From the NCBI GenBank assembly GCA_903831485.1, contig CAIKXW010000353.1, forward strand, positions 1 to 6,338: a stretch of 6,338 bases of DNA, read 5' to 3'. The DNA comes from an uncultured Alphaproteobacteria bacterium (GTDB lineage: Bacteria > Pseudomonadota > Alphaproteobacteria > Caulobacterales > Hyphomonadaceae). Of the stretch, positions 1-5,378 are shown piece by piece (position 1 is the first letter of the stretch; every line of letters begins with the position of its first letter). Under the pieces are notes generated by a model that saw nothing but the letters and a program-made list of their open reading frames with translations, did no database searches and was not told where the DNA came from. The translations under genes were made by a program, and so were the position numbers.

Positions 1-540
1 ATCCATGCGCTCGACCTTCGAGCCGAGCATCGTCCAGAAAGCCGCCAGCCGATCCGCCGCTGCGACATACTCCGCCGACCCGCCCTGCTCCGGCGTGAGG
101 ATGCACCAGCGTCCCTGGAACAGCGACGCAAACCCCGCATCAGGCCCCGACTTTTCGGTCCCCGCGATCGGATGCCCCGGGATGACATGCACATCCGCAC
201 GCCCCAGCGCCCGCCAGTCGCGCGCGACATTGCCCTTCACCGATCCCACATCGGTGAGAATCACGCCCGGCTTCATCGCGCCAATGCTCGCCCGCGCCGT
301 CGCCGCCATCGCGCCCACGGGCACGCAGTGGAAGACCGCATCCGCCTCGCGGACCGCATCCTCGATCGAGACCGCAGGCCTGCCGAAACCGATCTCGCCG
401 GCGCGCTTCAGCGCATTCGCATTGCCGTCGAACAGCACGACGCCGCCGGCCGCGCCCGACTCCAGCGCCGCACGCGCGATCGAACCGCCGATGAGCCCGA
501 CGCCGATGATCGCAATCTGGTTGAAAACAGCTTTGCTCAC
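1..540 (-). CDS. tyrC: Prephenate/arogenate dehydrogenase, TyrA/TyrC family (3' end cut by window)
   Basis: Oxidatively decarboxylates prephenate to 4-hydroxyphenylpyruvate and/or arogenate to tyrosine with NAD(P)+, in the cytoplasm. The visible 180 residues are the N-terminal Rossmann domain; the rest lies beyond the window. The dinucleotide loop GVGLIGGS is at residues 13-20. An acidic residue (Asp38) ends the second strand, which in such folds favours NAD+ over NADP+. DVGSVK is at 97-102 and HPIAGTEKSG at 123-132; both are TyrA-family signatures, and the His of the second is the conserved catalytic histidine. The start is GTG at 538-540, so that GTGA overlaps the hisC stop by four bases, which suggests translational coupling. 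The reading frame is open to the window edge. It is the last visible gene of the chorismate mutase-like/hisC operon, which supports an aromatic role. Whether it prefers prephenate or arogenate cannot be read from this part. The family call is firm; the symbol follows the hisC-tyrC usage of Zymomonas. Confidence 0.93.
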   Translation of the reverse strand, partial: MSKAVFNQIAIIGVGLIGGSIARAALESGAAGGVVLFDGNANALKRAGEIGFGRPAVSIEDAVREADAVFHCVPVGAMAATARASIGAMKPGVILTDVGSVKGNVARDWRALGRADVHVIPGHPIAGTEKSGPDAGFASLFQGRWCILTPEQGGSAEYVAAADRLAAFWTMLGSKVERMD

Positions 541-1631
541 TTGCCCAGGAATTCCTTGAGCAGCTTCAGCGCCGCGTCATTGCCCTCGACCGTACCGACC
601 GATATCCGCAGGTGGTTTGGCATGCCATAGCCGCCAAGCCCGCGCAGCGAGATCCCGCGATCCTTCAGATAAGCGAGCGCCTCCGCCGCCGTCTTGCCTT
701 TCGCCTCCGGAAACTTCGCCACGACGAAATTGCCGACGCCATCGATCAGCTCAAGCCCAAGCGCCTTCAGACCATTAGCCAGCCGCACCATCTCGCGCTC
801 ATTGTGAAGCAGCGACTCTTCCGTGAACGCGTCGTCCTCCAGCGCCGCGATCGCCGCCGCCTGCGCCGGCAGGCTGACGTTGAACGGCATGCGCACGCGC
901 TCGATCGCATCGACTATGTGCGGCGGCGCATAGCCCCAGCCCACGCGCAGGCCCGCAAGCCCGTAGAGCTTCGAGAACGTCCGCGTCACGATCACATTGC
1001 TCGACTGCGAGGCCAGTTCGATGCCCGATGCATAATCGTTCTTCTTCACGAACTCCGCATAGGCGCCATCGAGCACCAGGAGCACATGCGGCGGCAAGCC
1101 GGCATGCAGACGCTTGATCTCGTCATACGGGAGGTAAGTGCCGGTCGGGTTGTTGGGGTTGGCGAGCCACACCATCTTCGTCTTCGGCGTGACGGCGGCG
1201 AGAATCGCATCCACGTCCGCCGTGAAATTGTCTTCTGCGACCGTGACCACGCTCGCTCCCTGCTGCTGCGCGATGATCGCGTAGATCGCAAAGGCGTGCT
1301 TCGTGTTGATGCTCTCGTCGCCCGGCCCGAGATAGGCGCGGCCCAGCATCAGGAAGATGTCGTCAGACCCCGCGCCCAGCACCAGCCGCGAGGCGTCGAG
1401 TCCATGCTTCCTGGCCAGCGCCGCCTTCAACTCGCGAGCCGCGCCATCGGGATAGAGCTCCATCTTCGCCGCGAGGTCTGCGTAGACCTTTTTCGCACGC
1501 GGGCTCGCGCCCAGCGGGTTCTCGTTCGAGGCCAGCTTGTAGGTCTTGCCGCCAGTGTTCTTCGGCGCCTCGCCGGGAACATACGCGTTCACGCCGGCAA
1601 GCTGCGGCAAAGGCTTGGGATGATCAGTCAT
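537..1631 (-). CDS. hisC: Histidinol-phosphate aminotransferase, class I/II PLP fold
   Basis: PLP-dependent aminotransferase of 364 residues, a normal HisC length. It interconverts histidinol phosphate and imidazole-acetol phosphate in histidine synthesis. Visible motifs in order: SNENPLG at 35-41; GAGSDD at 86-91 (phosphate/PLP contact); ANPNNPTG at 157-164 with the ring-stacking Asn161; Asp188 and Tyr191, which contact the pyridine; FSKLYGLAGLRVGWG from 219 with the Schiff-base Lys221 and phosphate-binding Arg229; and LRISVG with Arg342 for the substrate carboxylate. All key residues are present. The ATG lies 14 bp after the stop of the chorismate mutase-like gene, with only a weak GGGG-type ribosome site, and the stop overlaps the tyrC start. 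HisC proteins next to tyrC, for example in Zymomonas mobilis, also transaminate aromatic keto acids, so this copy may serve phenylalanine/tyrosine synthesis as well as or instead of histidine. No other his gene is in the window. The family is firm; the in vivo substrate is inferred. Confidence 0.94.
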   Translation of the reverse strand: MTDHPKPLPQLAGVNAYVPGEAPKNTGGKTYKLASNENPLGASPRAKKVYADLAAKMELYPDGAARELKAALARKHGLDASRLVLGAGSDDIFLMLGRAYLGPGDESINTKHAFAIYAIIAQQQGASVVTVAEDNFTADVDAILAAVTPKTKMVWLANPNNPTGTYLPYDEIKRLHAGLPPHVLLVLDGAYAEFVKKNDYASGIELASQSSNVIVTRTFSKLYGLAGLRVGWGYAPPHIVDAIERVRMPFNVSLPAQAAAIAALEDDAFTEESLLHNEREMVRLANGLKALGLELIDGVGNFVVAKFPEAKGKTAAEALAYLKDRGISLRGLGGYGMPNHLRISVGTVEGNDAALKLLKEFLGK

Positions 1632-1645
1632 TGGCGAGCCCCGTA

Positions 1646-2428
1646 TCAGGGCCGAGGCCGTACCCCGACAACCCGCAGGGCGTCCAGCCCCGCAAGCCGG
1701 GCAAGCTCGATCCGGCGATCGTCCGGCGCGACATACTCCGCGATGCGGATCAGCGCGAGCGAGCGCGCCCGTGTCACCACTTCAGCCCTGAGGCCCACCT
1801 CCGCCAGAAGCTTCTCCGCCGTCCAGTGGTCGTCATGTGCAGTGGCCAGCATCTCGTCATCGCCAGACGACTCGATGGGCAGGCGGCCAACGATGGCGAC
1901 CTGCGGAATGCCCGGCGTGGTGGTCGGCAGGGCCGGCCAGCCGGCAACGATCTTCAGGTCGTGAAAGCGGCTCTCGTTCAGCATCGGCCACCACTGTCCG
2001 CCGCCGGCATGTTCCGGCCACGGAATGCAGGCCAGCGTGCCCGGCGTCGTCATGACGCGCTCGAGCGCATCGCGAATGCCCACGACGGGCTGCAGGTCTG
2101 GTCCGAACCCGAAATAGCCGCGCCCGGCTTCAAGCGTCAGCGAGACATCGCCCCCTGCCACGAACACGGCCTTCAACCCCCGGGCCGCAGCCACGTCGCC
2201 GCACAGCGACCGCCACATGCGGGCCACCGCATCTGCCGGCGCGCCGGTGACGGCCGCCTCCCGGCTAAGCCTCCGCATCTCGGCCGCTTCACGCGCAGGC
2301 CGAAAGCCGATGCCGCCGCTGGCCGGCAGCGGCGCATCACGCATCTCGCGCCATTTCTGGCCCAATGCTGCCAGAAAGCCGTCTTCAGAGGCCCCTGACG
2401 AAGGATGGAAGCTATCTGCGGCCATCAT
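1646..2428 (-). CDS. Chorismate mutase (AroQ-like) domain protein with degenerate prephenate-dehydratase-like C-terminal part
   Basis: A protein of 260 residues and first gene of the hisC-tyrC operon. Residues about 15-85 resemble the second half of an AroQ chorismate mutase: a WREMR helix, then [12 protein letters not shown] at 43-54, then a helix around [11 protein letters not shown] at 68-78, matching the usual xRPxREAxxLRRL ... RIxREI layout. The expected first helix, with its LRxxID pattern and active-site arginine, is missing or eroded. From about 86 onward the pattern (IPWPEH 135-140, WWP 146-148, ESSGDDEML 186-194, final [10 protein letters not shown]...RVVGVRPRP) loosely recalls the dehydratase-plus-ACT half of P-protein, but I see no intact dehydratase TRF signature. 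The tandem ATGs at 2423-2428 start the frame; an in-frame TAG lies two codons upstream, so there is no longer form. The likely role is converting chorismate to prephenate for the downstream enzymes, or regulation. Family assignment is moderate and catalytic competence uncertain. Confidence 0.68.
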   Translation of the reverse strand: MMAADSFHPSSGASEDGFLAALGQKWREMRDAPLPASGGIGFRPAREAAEMRRLSREAAVTGAPADAVARMWRSLCGDVAAARGLKAVFVAGGDVSLTLEAGRGYFGFGPDLQPVVGIRDALERVMTTPGTLACIPWPEHAGGGQWWPMLNESRFHDLKIVAGWPALPTTTPGIPQVAIVGRLPIESSGDDEMLATAHDDHWTAEKLLAEVGLRAEVVTRARSLALIRIAEYVAPDDRRIELARLAGLDALRVVGVRPRP

Positions 2429-2440
2429 GCTCTACTACCT

Positions 2441-2458
2441 GCGCGCTCCCCAGCGCGC
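2441..2458. repeat. Perfect GC-rich inverted repeat (7-bp stem, 4-nt loop) before the chorismate mutase-like gene
   Basis: GCGCGCT (2441-2447) and AGCGCGC (2452-2458) form a perfect 7-bp stem around a CCCC (GGGG on the minus strand) loop. On the minus strand it ends 12 nt before the ATG at 2428, next to the presumed ribosome site, so it could affect translation initiation. No U-run follows on the minus strand, so it is not a standard terminator. On the plus strand only TTTGT follows. The symmetry is seen directly; a function is inferred. Confidence 0.5.
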
Positions 2459-2460
2459 TT

Positions 2461-2472
2461 TGTCATACGACA
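2461..2472. promoter_or_regulatory. Imperfect palindrome TGTCATACGACA in the divergent region, possible operator
   Basis: TGTC and GACA half-sites flank a 4-bp centre, with 10 of 12 positions symmetric. The site lies in the gap between the divergent chorismate mutase-like and metX genes, about 32 bp before the former. It does not match a TyrR box or another operator I know. With no promoter fixed for either gene, its role is open. Confidence 0.2.
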
Positions 2473-2534
2473 TATTGGGCCGGTTCAGAACCCTCCAGCA
2501 GGTGAGTCTTGCAGCCGACGCGCGAATGCTTCAT
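2463..2534 (-). CDS. Possible 23-residue leader ORF upstream of the chorismate mutase-like gene
   Basis: An ATG (2532-2534) is preceded by a textbook AAGGAG at a 5-nt distance, which is a stronger ribosome site than those of the operon genes. The frame runs 23 codons (begins MKHSRVGCK, ends AQYVV) to a TGA at 2463-2465, five bases before the GC hairpin at 2441-2458. It is out of frame with the downstream gene. It has one Tyr, three codons before its last, and no Phe or Trp run, so it is not a classical attenuation peptide. It could be chance. No homology can be judged at this length. Confidence 0.2.
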   Translation of the reverse strand: MKHSRVGCKTHLLEGSEPAQYVV

Positions 2535-2579
2535 TCCGGCTCCTTCATTAGTCTGGGACCTGAACGAGGTTCGCTAACC
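2482..2579 (+). promoter_or_regulatory. Candidate structured leader of metX (possible riboswitch-like element)
   Basis: The 98 bases before the metX ATG can fold into nested helices. The outer helix is GAACC (2488-2492) with GGTTC (2568-2572), extended by TC/GA across one bulged C. The middle helix is CAGGT (2499-2503) with ACCTG (2558-2562). The inner hairpin is AGCCG+GAATG (2513-2517, 2524-2528) with CATTC+CGGCT (2532-2541), ten pairs with a 6-nt bulge and a CTT loop. The only plausible ribosome site, GAGG at 2566-2569, sits inside the outer helix. Competing short pairings exist: ACCT/AGGT and GGTT/AACC at 2568-2579. A leader element is plausible because alphaproteobacterial metX genes are often SAM-II controlled, but the SAM-II core is not recognisable here. 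Pairing is read directly; function and transcript start are unproven. Confidence 0.3.
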
Positions 2580-3749
2580 ATGAATGCGCCCGCCCGCACC
2601 CTCAGCGGGGCGGATGGGCTGAAACGCCTGTCCGTCGCCACGCCTGACCAGCCGCTCCGGCTGGACAGCGGCCGCACGCTCGAAAACGTCGAGATCGCCT
2701 ACGAAACCTGGGGCGAACTCAACGCCGACAAGAGCAATGTCGTCATCGTCTGCCACGCTCTCACCGGCGACCAGTTCGCCGCCAGCCCCAACCCGGTCAC
2801 GGGCCGCCCGGCCTGGTGGGACCTCGTCGTCGGCCCCGGCCTGCCCGTCGACACCGACCGTTTCTTCGTCATCTGCTCGAACGTCCTCGGCGGCTGCATG
2901 GGATCGACCGGCCCGGCCAGCCGCAAGCCTGACGGGACCTACTGGGGCACCGACTTCCCGGTCATCACCATCGCCGACATGGTCCGCGCCCAGATCGCGC
3001 TGCTTGATCGTCTGGGCATCGAAAACGTCTTCCTCGCCATCGGCGGATCGATCGGCGGCATGCAGGTCCTCGAATGGACCGTGCAGGCGCGCGACCGCGT
3101 TTTCGCCGCCATCCCCATCGCCGTCGCCGCACGACAGTCGGCGCAGAACATCGGCTTCTACGAGACCGGCCGCCAGGCGATCATGGCCGACCCGAACTGG
3201 CGCAATGGCAACTACCTCGCCGAGGGCGTGCGCCCGGAGCGCGGCCTCGCCGTCGCCCGCATGGCGGCGCACATCACCTACGTGTCCGAGAGCGCGCTGA
3301 AGCGGAAGTTCGACCGGCGCCTGCAGGATCGCACGACCAAGACGTTCGGCTTCGACGCCGACTTCCAGATCGAAAGCTACCTGCGCCACCAGGGCCAGAC
3401 CTTCGTCGACCGGTTCGATGCGAACTCCTACCTCTACATCACCCGGGCGATGGACTATTTCGACATCGCCGCCGAGCATGGCGGCGTGCTGGGCAATGCG
3501 TTCAAGGGCCTGCACACGCGCTTCTGCGTCTTCTCCTTCTCCACCGACTGGCACTACGCGCCGGAAGAAAACCGCCAGATCGTCCGCGCACTCAACGCCG
3601 CCGGGTGCGAGACCAGCTACGTCAACATCGAGACCGACAAGGGCCACGACGCCTTCTTCGTCGAGGAGCCTGAATTCTGGGCCGGCCTGCGCGGCTTCAT
3701 AGATGCAGCCGCCTCCGCGCGCGGGCTCAAGAAGCGGAGCGCCCCATGA
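2580..3749 (+). CDS. metX: Homoserine O-acyltransferase (MetX, alpha/beta hydrolase)
   Basis: Acylates the hydroxyl of L-homoserine, usually with acetyl-CoA, as the first committed step of methionine synthesis. It has 389 residues, the usual MetX size, and is cytoplasmic. Visible: CHALTG at 58-63 (oxyanion region), [13 protein letters not shown] at 100-112, the nucleophile elbow GGSIGGMQ at 155-162 with Ser157, STDW at 321-324 with Asp323, and KGHDAFF at 354-360 with His356, giving a complete Ser-Asp-His triad. The frame is open much further upstream, from 2217, but homology begins only near residue 15 of the chosen protein. The ATG at 2580 has GAGG ten bases before it and avoids overlap with the divergent gene. 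The stop overlaps metW by four bases (ATGA). Some MetX-family enzymes use succinyl-CoA instead, and I cannot settle that from sequence by eye. The leader may be regulated (see 2482-2579). Confidence 0.95.
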   Translation: MNAPARTLSGADGLKRLSVATPDQPLRLDSGRTLENVEIAYETWGELNADKSNVVIVCHALTGDQFAASPNPVTGRPAWWDLVVGPGLPVDTDRFFVICSNVLGGCMGSTGPASRKPDGTYWGTDFPVITIADMVRAQIALLDRLGIENVFLAIGGSIGGMQVLEWTVQARDRVFAAIPIAVAARQSAQNIGFYETGRQAIMADPNWRNGNYLAEGVRPERGLAVARMAAHITYVSESALKRKFDRRLQDRTTKTFGFDADFQIESYLRHQGQTFVDRFDANSYLYITRAMDYFDIAAEHGGVLGNAFKGLHTRFCVFSFSTDWHYAPEENRQIVRALNAAGCETSYVNIETDKGHDAFFVEEPEFWAGLRGFIDAAASARGLKKRSAP

Positions 3750-4369
3750 CGGCGACCACCGCCCCCGGCATCCGCCGCGCCGACCACATCGCGATCTCGA
3801 AATTCATCAACCGCGGCGACCTGGTGCTCGACGTCGGCTGCGGCGACGGACAGCTGATGGAGCTGCTCCAGCACGATCGCGGCGCCCGCACGCGCGGGCT
3901 GGAGGTCGAACAGGTCGGCGTCAATCGCTGCGTCGCCAAGGGCCTCGCCGTCGTGCAGGGCAATGCCGACGACGACCTGCCCGTCTATCCCGATGACGCC
4001 TTCGACGCCGCCATCCTGTCGAAGACGATCCAGGAGCTGGCCCGCCCCAAATTCGTGCTCGACGAACTCTCGCGCATCGCCCGCCGCGTGATCGTGTCCT
4101 TCCGCAATTACGGCCACTGGCGCGTACGCACCACCCTGCTGACCACGGGCCGCATCCCCAATCTGGGCCACGATGTCGGCTGGTGGTCGGACGGCGCCCG
4201 CCGCCCCTGCACCGCCCGCGACATGGCCGAACTCGCCGAACAGGCCGGCCTCTCGATCGCCGCCGCCACCGCCGTGAGCGGCAAGCCCGTTAACGGCAAA
4301 TCCCTCGGCCGCCTCAACTGGACTGCCGAAGAACTGGTTTTCGTGCTGGAGCGGAAAGTGGCGCGCTGA
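3746..4369 (+). CDS. metW: Methionine biosynthesis protein MetW
   Basis: A methyltransferase-fold protein of 207 residues, typical for MetW, found beside metX in many proteobacteria. It is known to be needed for or to stimulate homoserine acylation in several species, probably as a MetX partner, although it carries a SAM-binding fold. Seen here: cofactor loop [10 protein letters not shown] at 28-37, an acidic residue (Glu53) after the second strand, GNADDDL at 72-78, the MetW-like LSKTIQEL at 91-98, and SFRNYGHW at 118-125, followed by the TGRIPN...GWWSDG region. It starts in the ATGA overlapping the metX stop, so the two are almost surely co-transcribed and translationally coupled. The stop codon lies in the loop of a 7-bp hairpin. 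The assignment is firm; its exact biochemical act is not fully established for the family. Confidence 0.94.
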   Translation: MTATTAPGIRRADHIAISKFINRGDLVLDVGCGDGQLMELLQHDRGARTRGLEVEQVGVNRCVAKGLAVVQGNADDDLPVYPDDAFDAAILSKTIQELARPKFVLDELSRIARRVIVSFRNYGHWRVRTTLLTTGRIPNLGHDVGWWSDGARRPCTARDMAELAEQAGLSIAAATAVSGKPVNGKSLGRLNWTAEELVFVLERKVAR

Positions 4370-4376
4370 GCGCCAC
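4358..4376 (+). terminator. GC hairpin at the metW stop codon, possible end of the metXW transcript
   Basis: GTGGCGC (4358-4364) and GCGCCAC (4370-4376) pair perfectly over seven bases with the 5-nt loop GCTGA, which contains the metW stop TGA. No T-run follows; the next bases are GC-rich. It could therefore stabilise the 3' end or aid Rho-dependent termination, but it is not a canonical intrinsic terminator. The symmetry is certain; the role is inferred. Confidence 0.35.
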
Positions 4377-4480
4377 CGCCGCGCCGATCCCGCAATTTCG
4401 CCTGACTGCCAAAAGCCGCCGGTAACTTTCCGGGCGCACGCTTGCCTGACCTGGCACAAGCCCAGGACAGGAAACGCACC

Positions 4481-4867
4481 ATGTCCTTCACGATGACATC
4501 GACCGTCCGCAAGGTCTCTGAACACTTCGAACCAGAGGCGGCCCTCAGCCCGCAGGAGCAGCGCGCCCTGCGCGGCCACCTCGAGCAGATCGACTACGCC
4601 GCCTTCGCAGCAAACCGCGAAGTGCTGGCGAAGATGGTCGGTTACGCCGACCTCGAACGCTTCCAGCGCCTCGCGGTCGCAACGGCTCACGCGCGCGGCC
4701 GCTGGGTCGCGCATGCCCTTGCGGTCTCGCAAAAGTCTGAGCAGTCGCCGGAAGACATCACCAAACTCACCGCCCTGCGCTGCGCGTTCCAAGAGTTCAC
4801 GGAATCCTATGATGCGCTGCGCCGGCTGGTGGAGCGGGGATACATCCCCCTCCGCGGGCCCAAGTAG
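4481..4867 (+). CDS. Hypothetical protein, 128 residues, helical, no recognised family
   Basis: I do not recognise this protein. It is 128 residues, rich in Ala, Arg, Glu, Leu and Gln, with few Gly or Pro between residues 22 and 118, so it is probably almost wholly alpha-helical. Heptad-like stretches (ALSPQEQRALRGHLEQIDYAA, then LTALRCAFQEFTESYDAL) suggest a helical bundle or dimer. The C-terminus ends in a short YIPLRGP segment. There is no signal peptide, membrane segment, metal-binding cluster or enzyme motif, so it is probably cytosolic. The ATG at 4481 has AGGA eight bases before it. A TTG at 4442 in the same frame would add 13 residues but has no clear ribosome site. It lies 111 bp after metW on the same strand and converges on the PII gene. 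Base composition and codon use match its neighbours, so there is no sign of recent transfer. That it is a real gene is likely from codon bias and the ribosome site. Confidence 0.65.
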   Translation: MSFTMTSTVRKVSEHFEPEAALSPQEQRALRGHLEQIDYAAFAANREVLAKMVGYADLERFQRLAVATAHARGRWVAHALAVSQKSEQSPEDITKLTALRCAFQEFTESYDALRRLVERGYIPLRGPK

Positions 4868-4884
4868 GACAGACGTTTCAACGC

Positions 4885-4918
4885 AAAAAAGCCGCCGGGG
4901 GGCAAACCCCGGCGGCTT
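4885..4918 (-). terminator. Strong intrinsic terminator of the PII gene (possibly bidirectional)
   Basis: A perfect 12-bp stem pairs 4889-4900 with 4907-4918 (AAGCCGCCGGGG and its complement) around a 6-nt loop. Read on the minus strand it is followed by six T residues (4885-4890 on the plus strand are all A), the classic Rho-independent form. It begins 24 bp after the PII stop codon. On the plus strand, the downstream side is only TTGAATT, so termination of the hypothetical gene from the other direction would be weaker. Confidence 0.92.
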
Positions 4919-4942
4919 GAATTCACGGCTTCATGCTTCCAG

Positions 4943-5287
4943 TTAGGAGCTGAGAGCAGCTTCGTCCTTCTCGCCTGTGCGGATGCGCAGCACAGATTCG
5001 AGATCGAGAACGAAGATCTTGCCGTCGCCGATCTTGTTGGAATTGGCAGCCTGCGTGATCGCGTCGACGATCTTCTCGACGACGGCATCGGCCACGGCGA
5101 TCTCGACGCGGACTTTCGGCAGGAGGCGCACTTCGTATTCGGCTCCGCGATAGACCTCGGTCTTGCCCTGCTGGCGGCCATAGCCGCGAACTTCCGTGAC
5201 CGTTACCCCCGATGCGCCGGCGGCAGTGACGGCATCGAGCACGGCATCAAGGCGGCTCGGTTTGAAGACGGCGGTGACGTATTTCAT
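4943..5287 (-). CDS. glnB: P-II family nitrogen regulatory protein (GlnB/GlnK)
   Basis: A trimeric PII signal protein that senses 2-oxoglutarate and ATP/ADP and is typically uridylylated by GlnD. Partners in the family include the NtrB kinase, the GlnE adenylyltransferase and AmtB. It has 114 residues against the usual 112, colinear with E. coli GlnB, with two extra C-terminal residues. Seen: Gln39 (Mg/2-oxoglutarate contact), the T-loop signature YRGAEY at 46-51 with modifiable Tyr51, LPK at 56-58 (Lys58), B-loop KIGDGKIFV at 85-93, and the C-loop RIRTGEKDEAAL from 101 with Arg101 and Arg103. All core ligands are kept. Position 54 is Arg, neither the Asp of E. coli GlnB nor the Asn of its GlnK, so paralogue naming is uncertain and the symbol is generic. 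AAGG lies nine bases before the ATG. The gene has its own promoter and terminator, hence is probably monocistronic. Unusually, no glnA or amtB adjoins it. Confidence 0.95.
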   Translation of the reverse strand: MKYVTAVFKPSRLDAVLDAVTAAGASGVTVTEVRGYGRQQGKTEVYRGAEYEVRLLPKVRVEIAVADAVVEKIVDAITQAANSNKIGDGKIFVLDLESVLRIRTGEKDEAALSS

Positions 5288-5349
5288 TGGTTTCAGCCTT
5301 TCCTGCTTGGGGCTCCGGTCAGAGAGGATCGGTCGTCCCGTCTGGTGTG

Positions 5350-5378
5350 TATATATTGCACTACTTACACATGTTCAA
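5350..5378 (-). promoter_or_regulatory. Housekeeping sigma-type promoter for the PII gene
   Basis: On the minus strand a -35-like TTGAAC (5373-5378) and a -10-like TATATA (5350-5355) are separated by exactly 17 bp, in the most AT-rich stretch of the window. A start near 5343 would give a leader of about 56 nt before the ATG at 5287. The -35 lies inside the last codons of the upstream methyltransferase-like gene, whose stop is at 5365-5367. GTGTA/TACAC half-sites flank the spacer and could be an operator. I see no sigma-54 (GG-N10-GC) site, although nitrogen genes often have one. Confidence 0.7.

Noticed and set aside
612..1964. Long open frame antisense to hisC (450 codons, plus strand)
   Set aside because: Arg/His-rich composition and no recognisable domain; it is the mirror of biased codons in hisC, which has a complete set of PLP motifs.
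2504..2579. SAM-II riboswitch before metX
   Set aside because: CTTGCAGCC (2508-2516) and CGCTAA (2572-2577) resemble SAM-II pieces, but they lie about 55 nt apart, too far for the compact SAM-II pseudoknot, and the GAUUU stretch after the first stem is missing. A covariance-model search would decide.
2217..2579. Longer metX start giving a 510-residue protein
   Set aside because: The extension would overlap the divergent chorismate mutase-like gene on the opposite strand, has no MetX similarity and makes the protein far longer than the family.
2574..3647. Long open frame antisense to metX (357 codons, minus strand)
   Set aside because: Val/Gly/Asp-rich low-complexity translation typical of antisense high-GC coding DNA; metX has an intact catalytic triad on the other strand.
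4452..4468. Sigma-54-like TGGCAC element before the hypothetical gene
   Set aside because: The -24-like TGGCAC is present, but the matching -12 TTGC is not at the required spacing (the bases there read CCCAGG).
4442..4480. TTG start 13 codons before the ATG of the hypothetical gene
   Set aside because: No clear ribosome site before TTG, whereas the ATG at 4481 has AGGA at a good distance.
3617..4792. Long open frame antisense to metW and the hypothetical gene (391 codons, minus strand)
   Set aside because: Spans two genes and their gap without any recognisable domain; explained by codon bias of the plus-strand genes.
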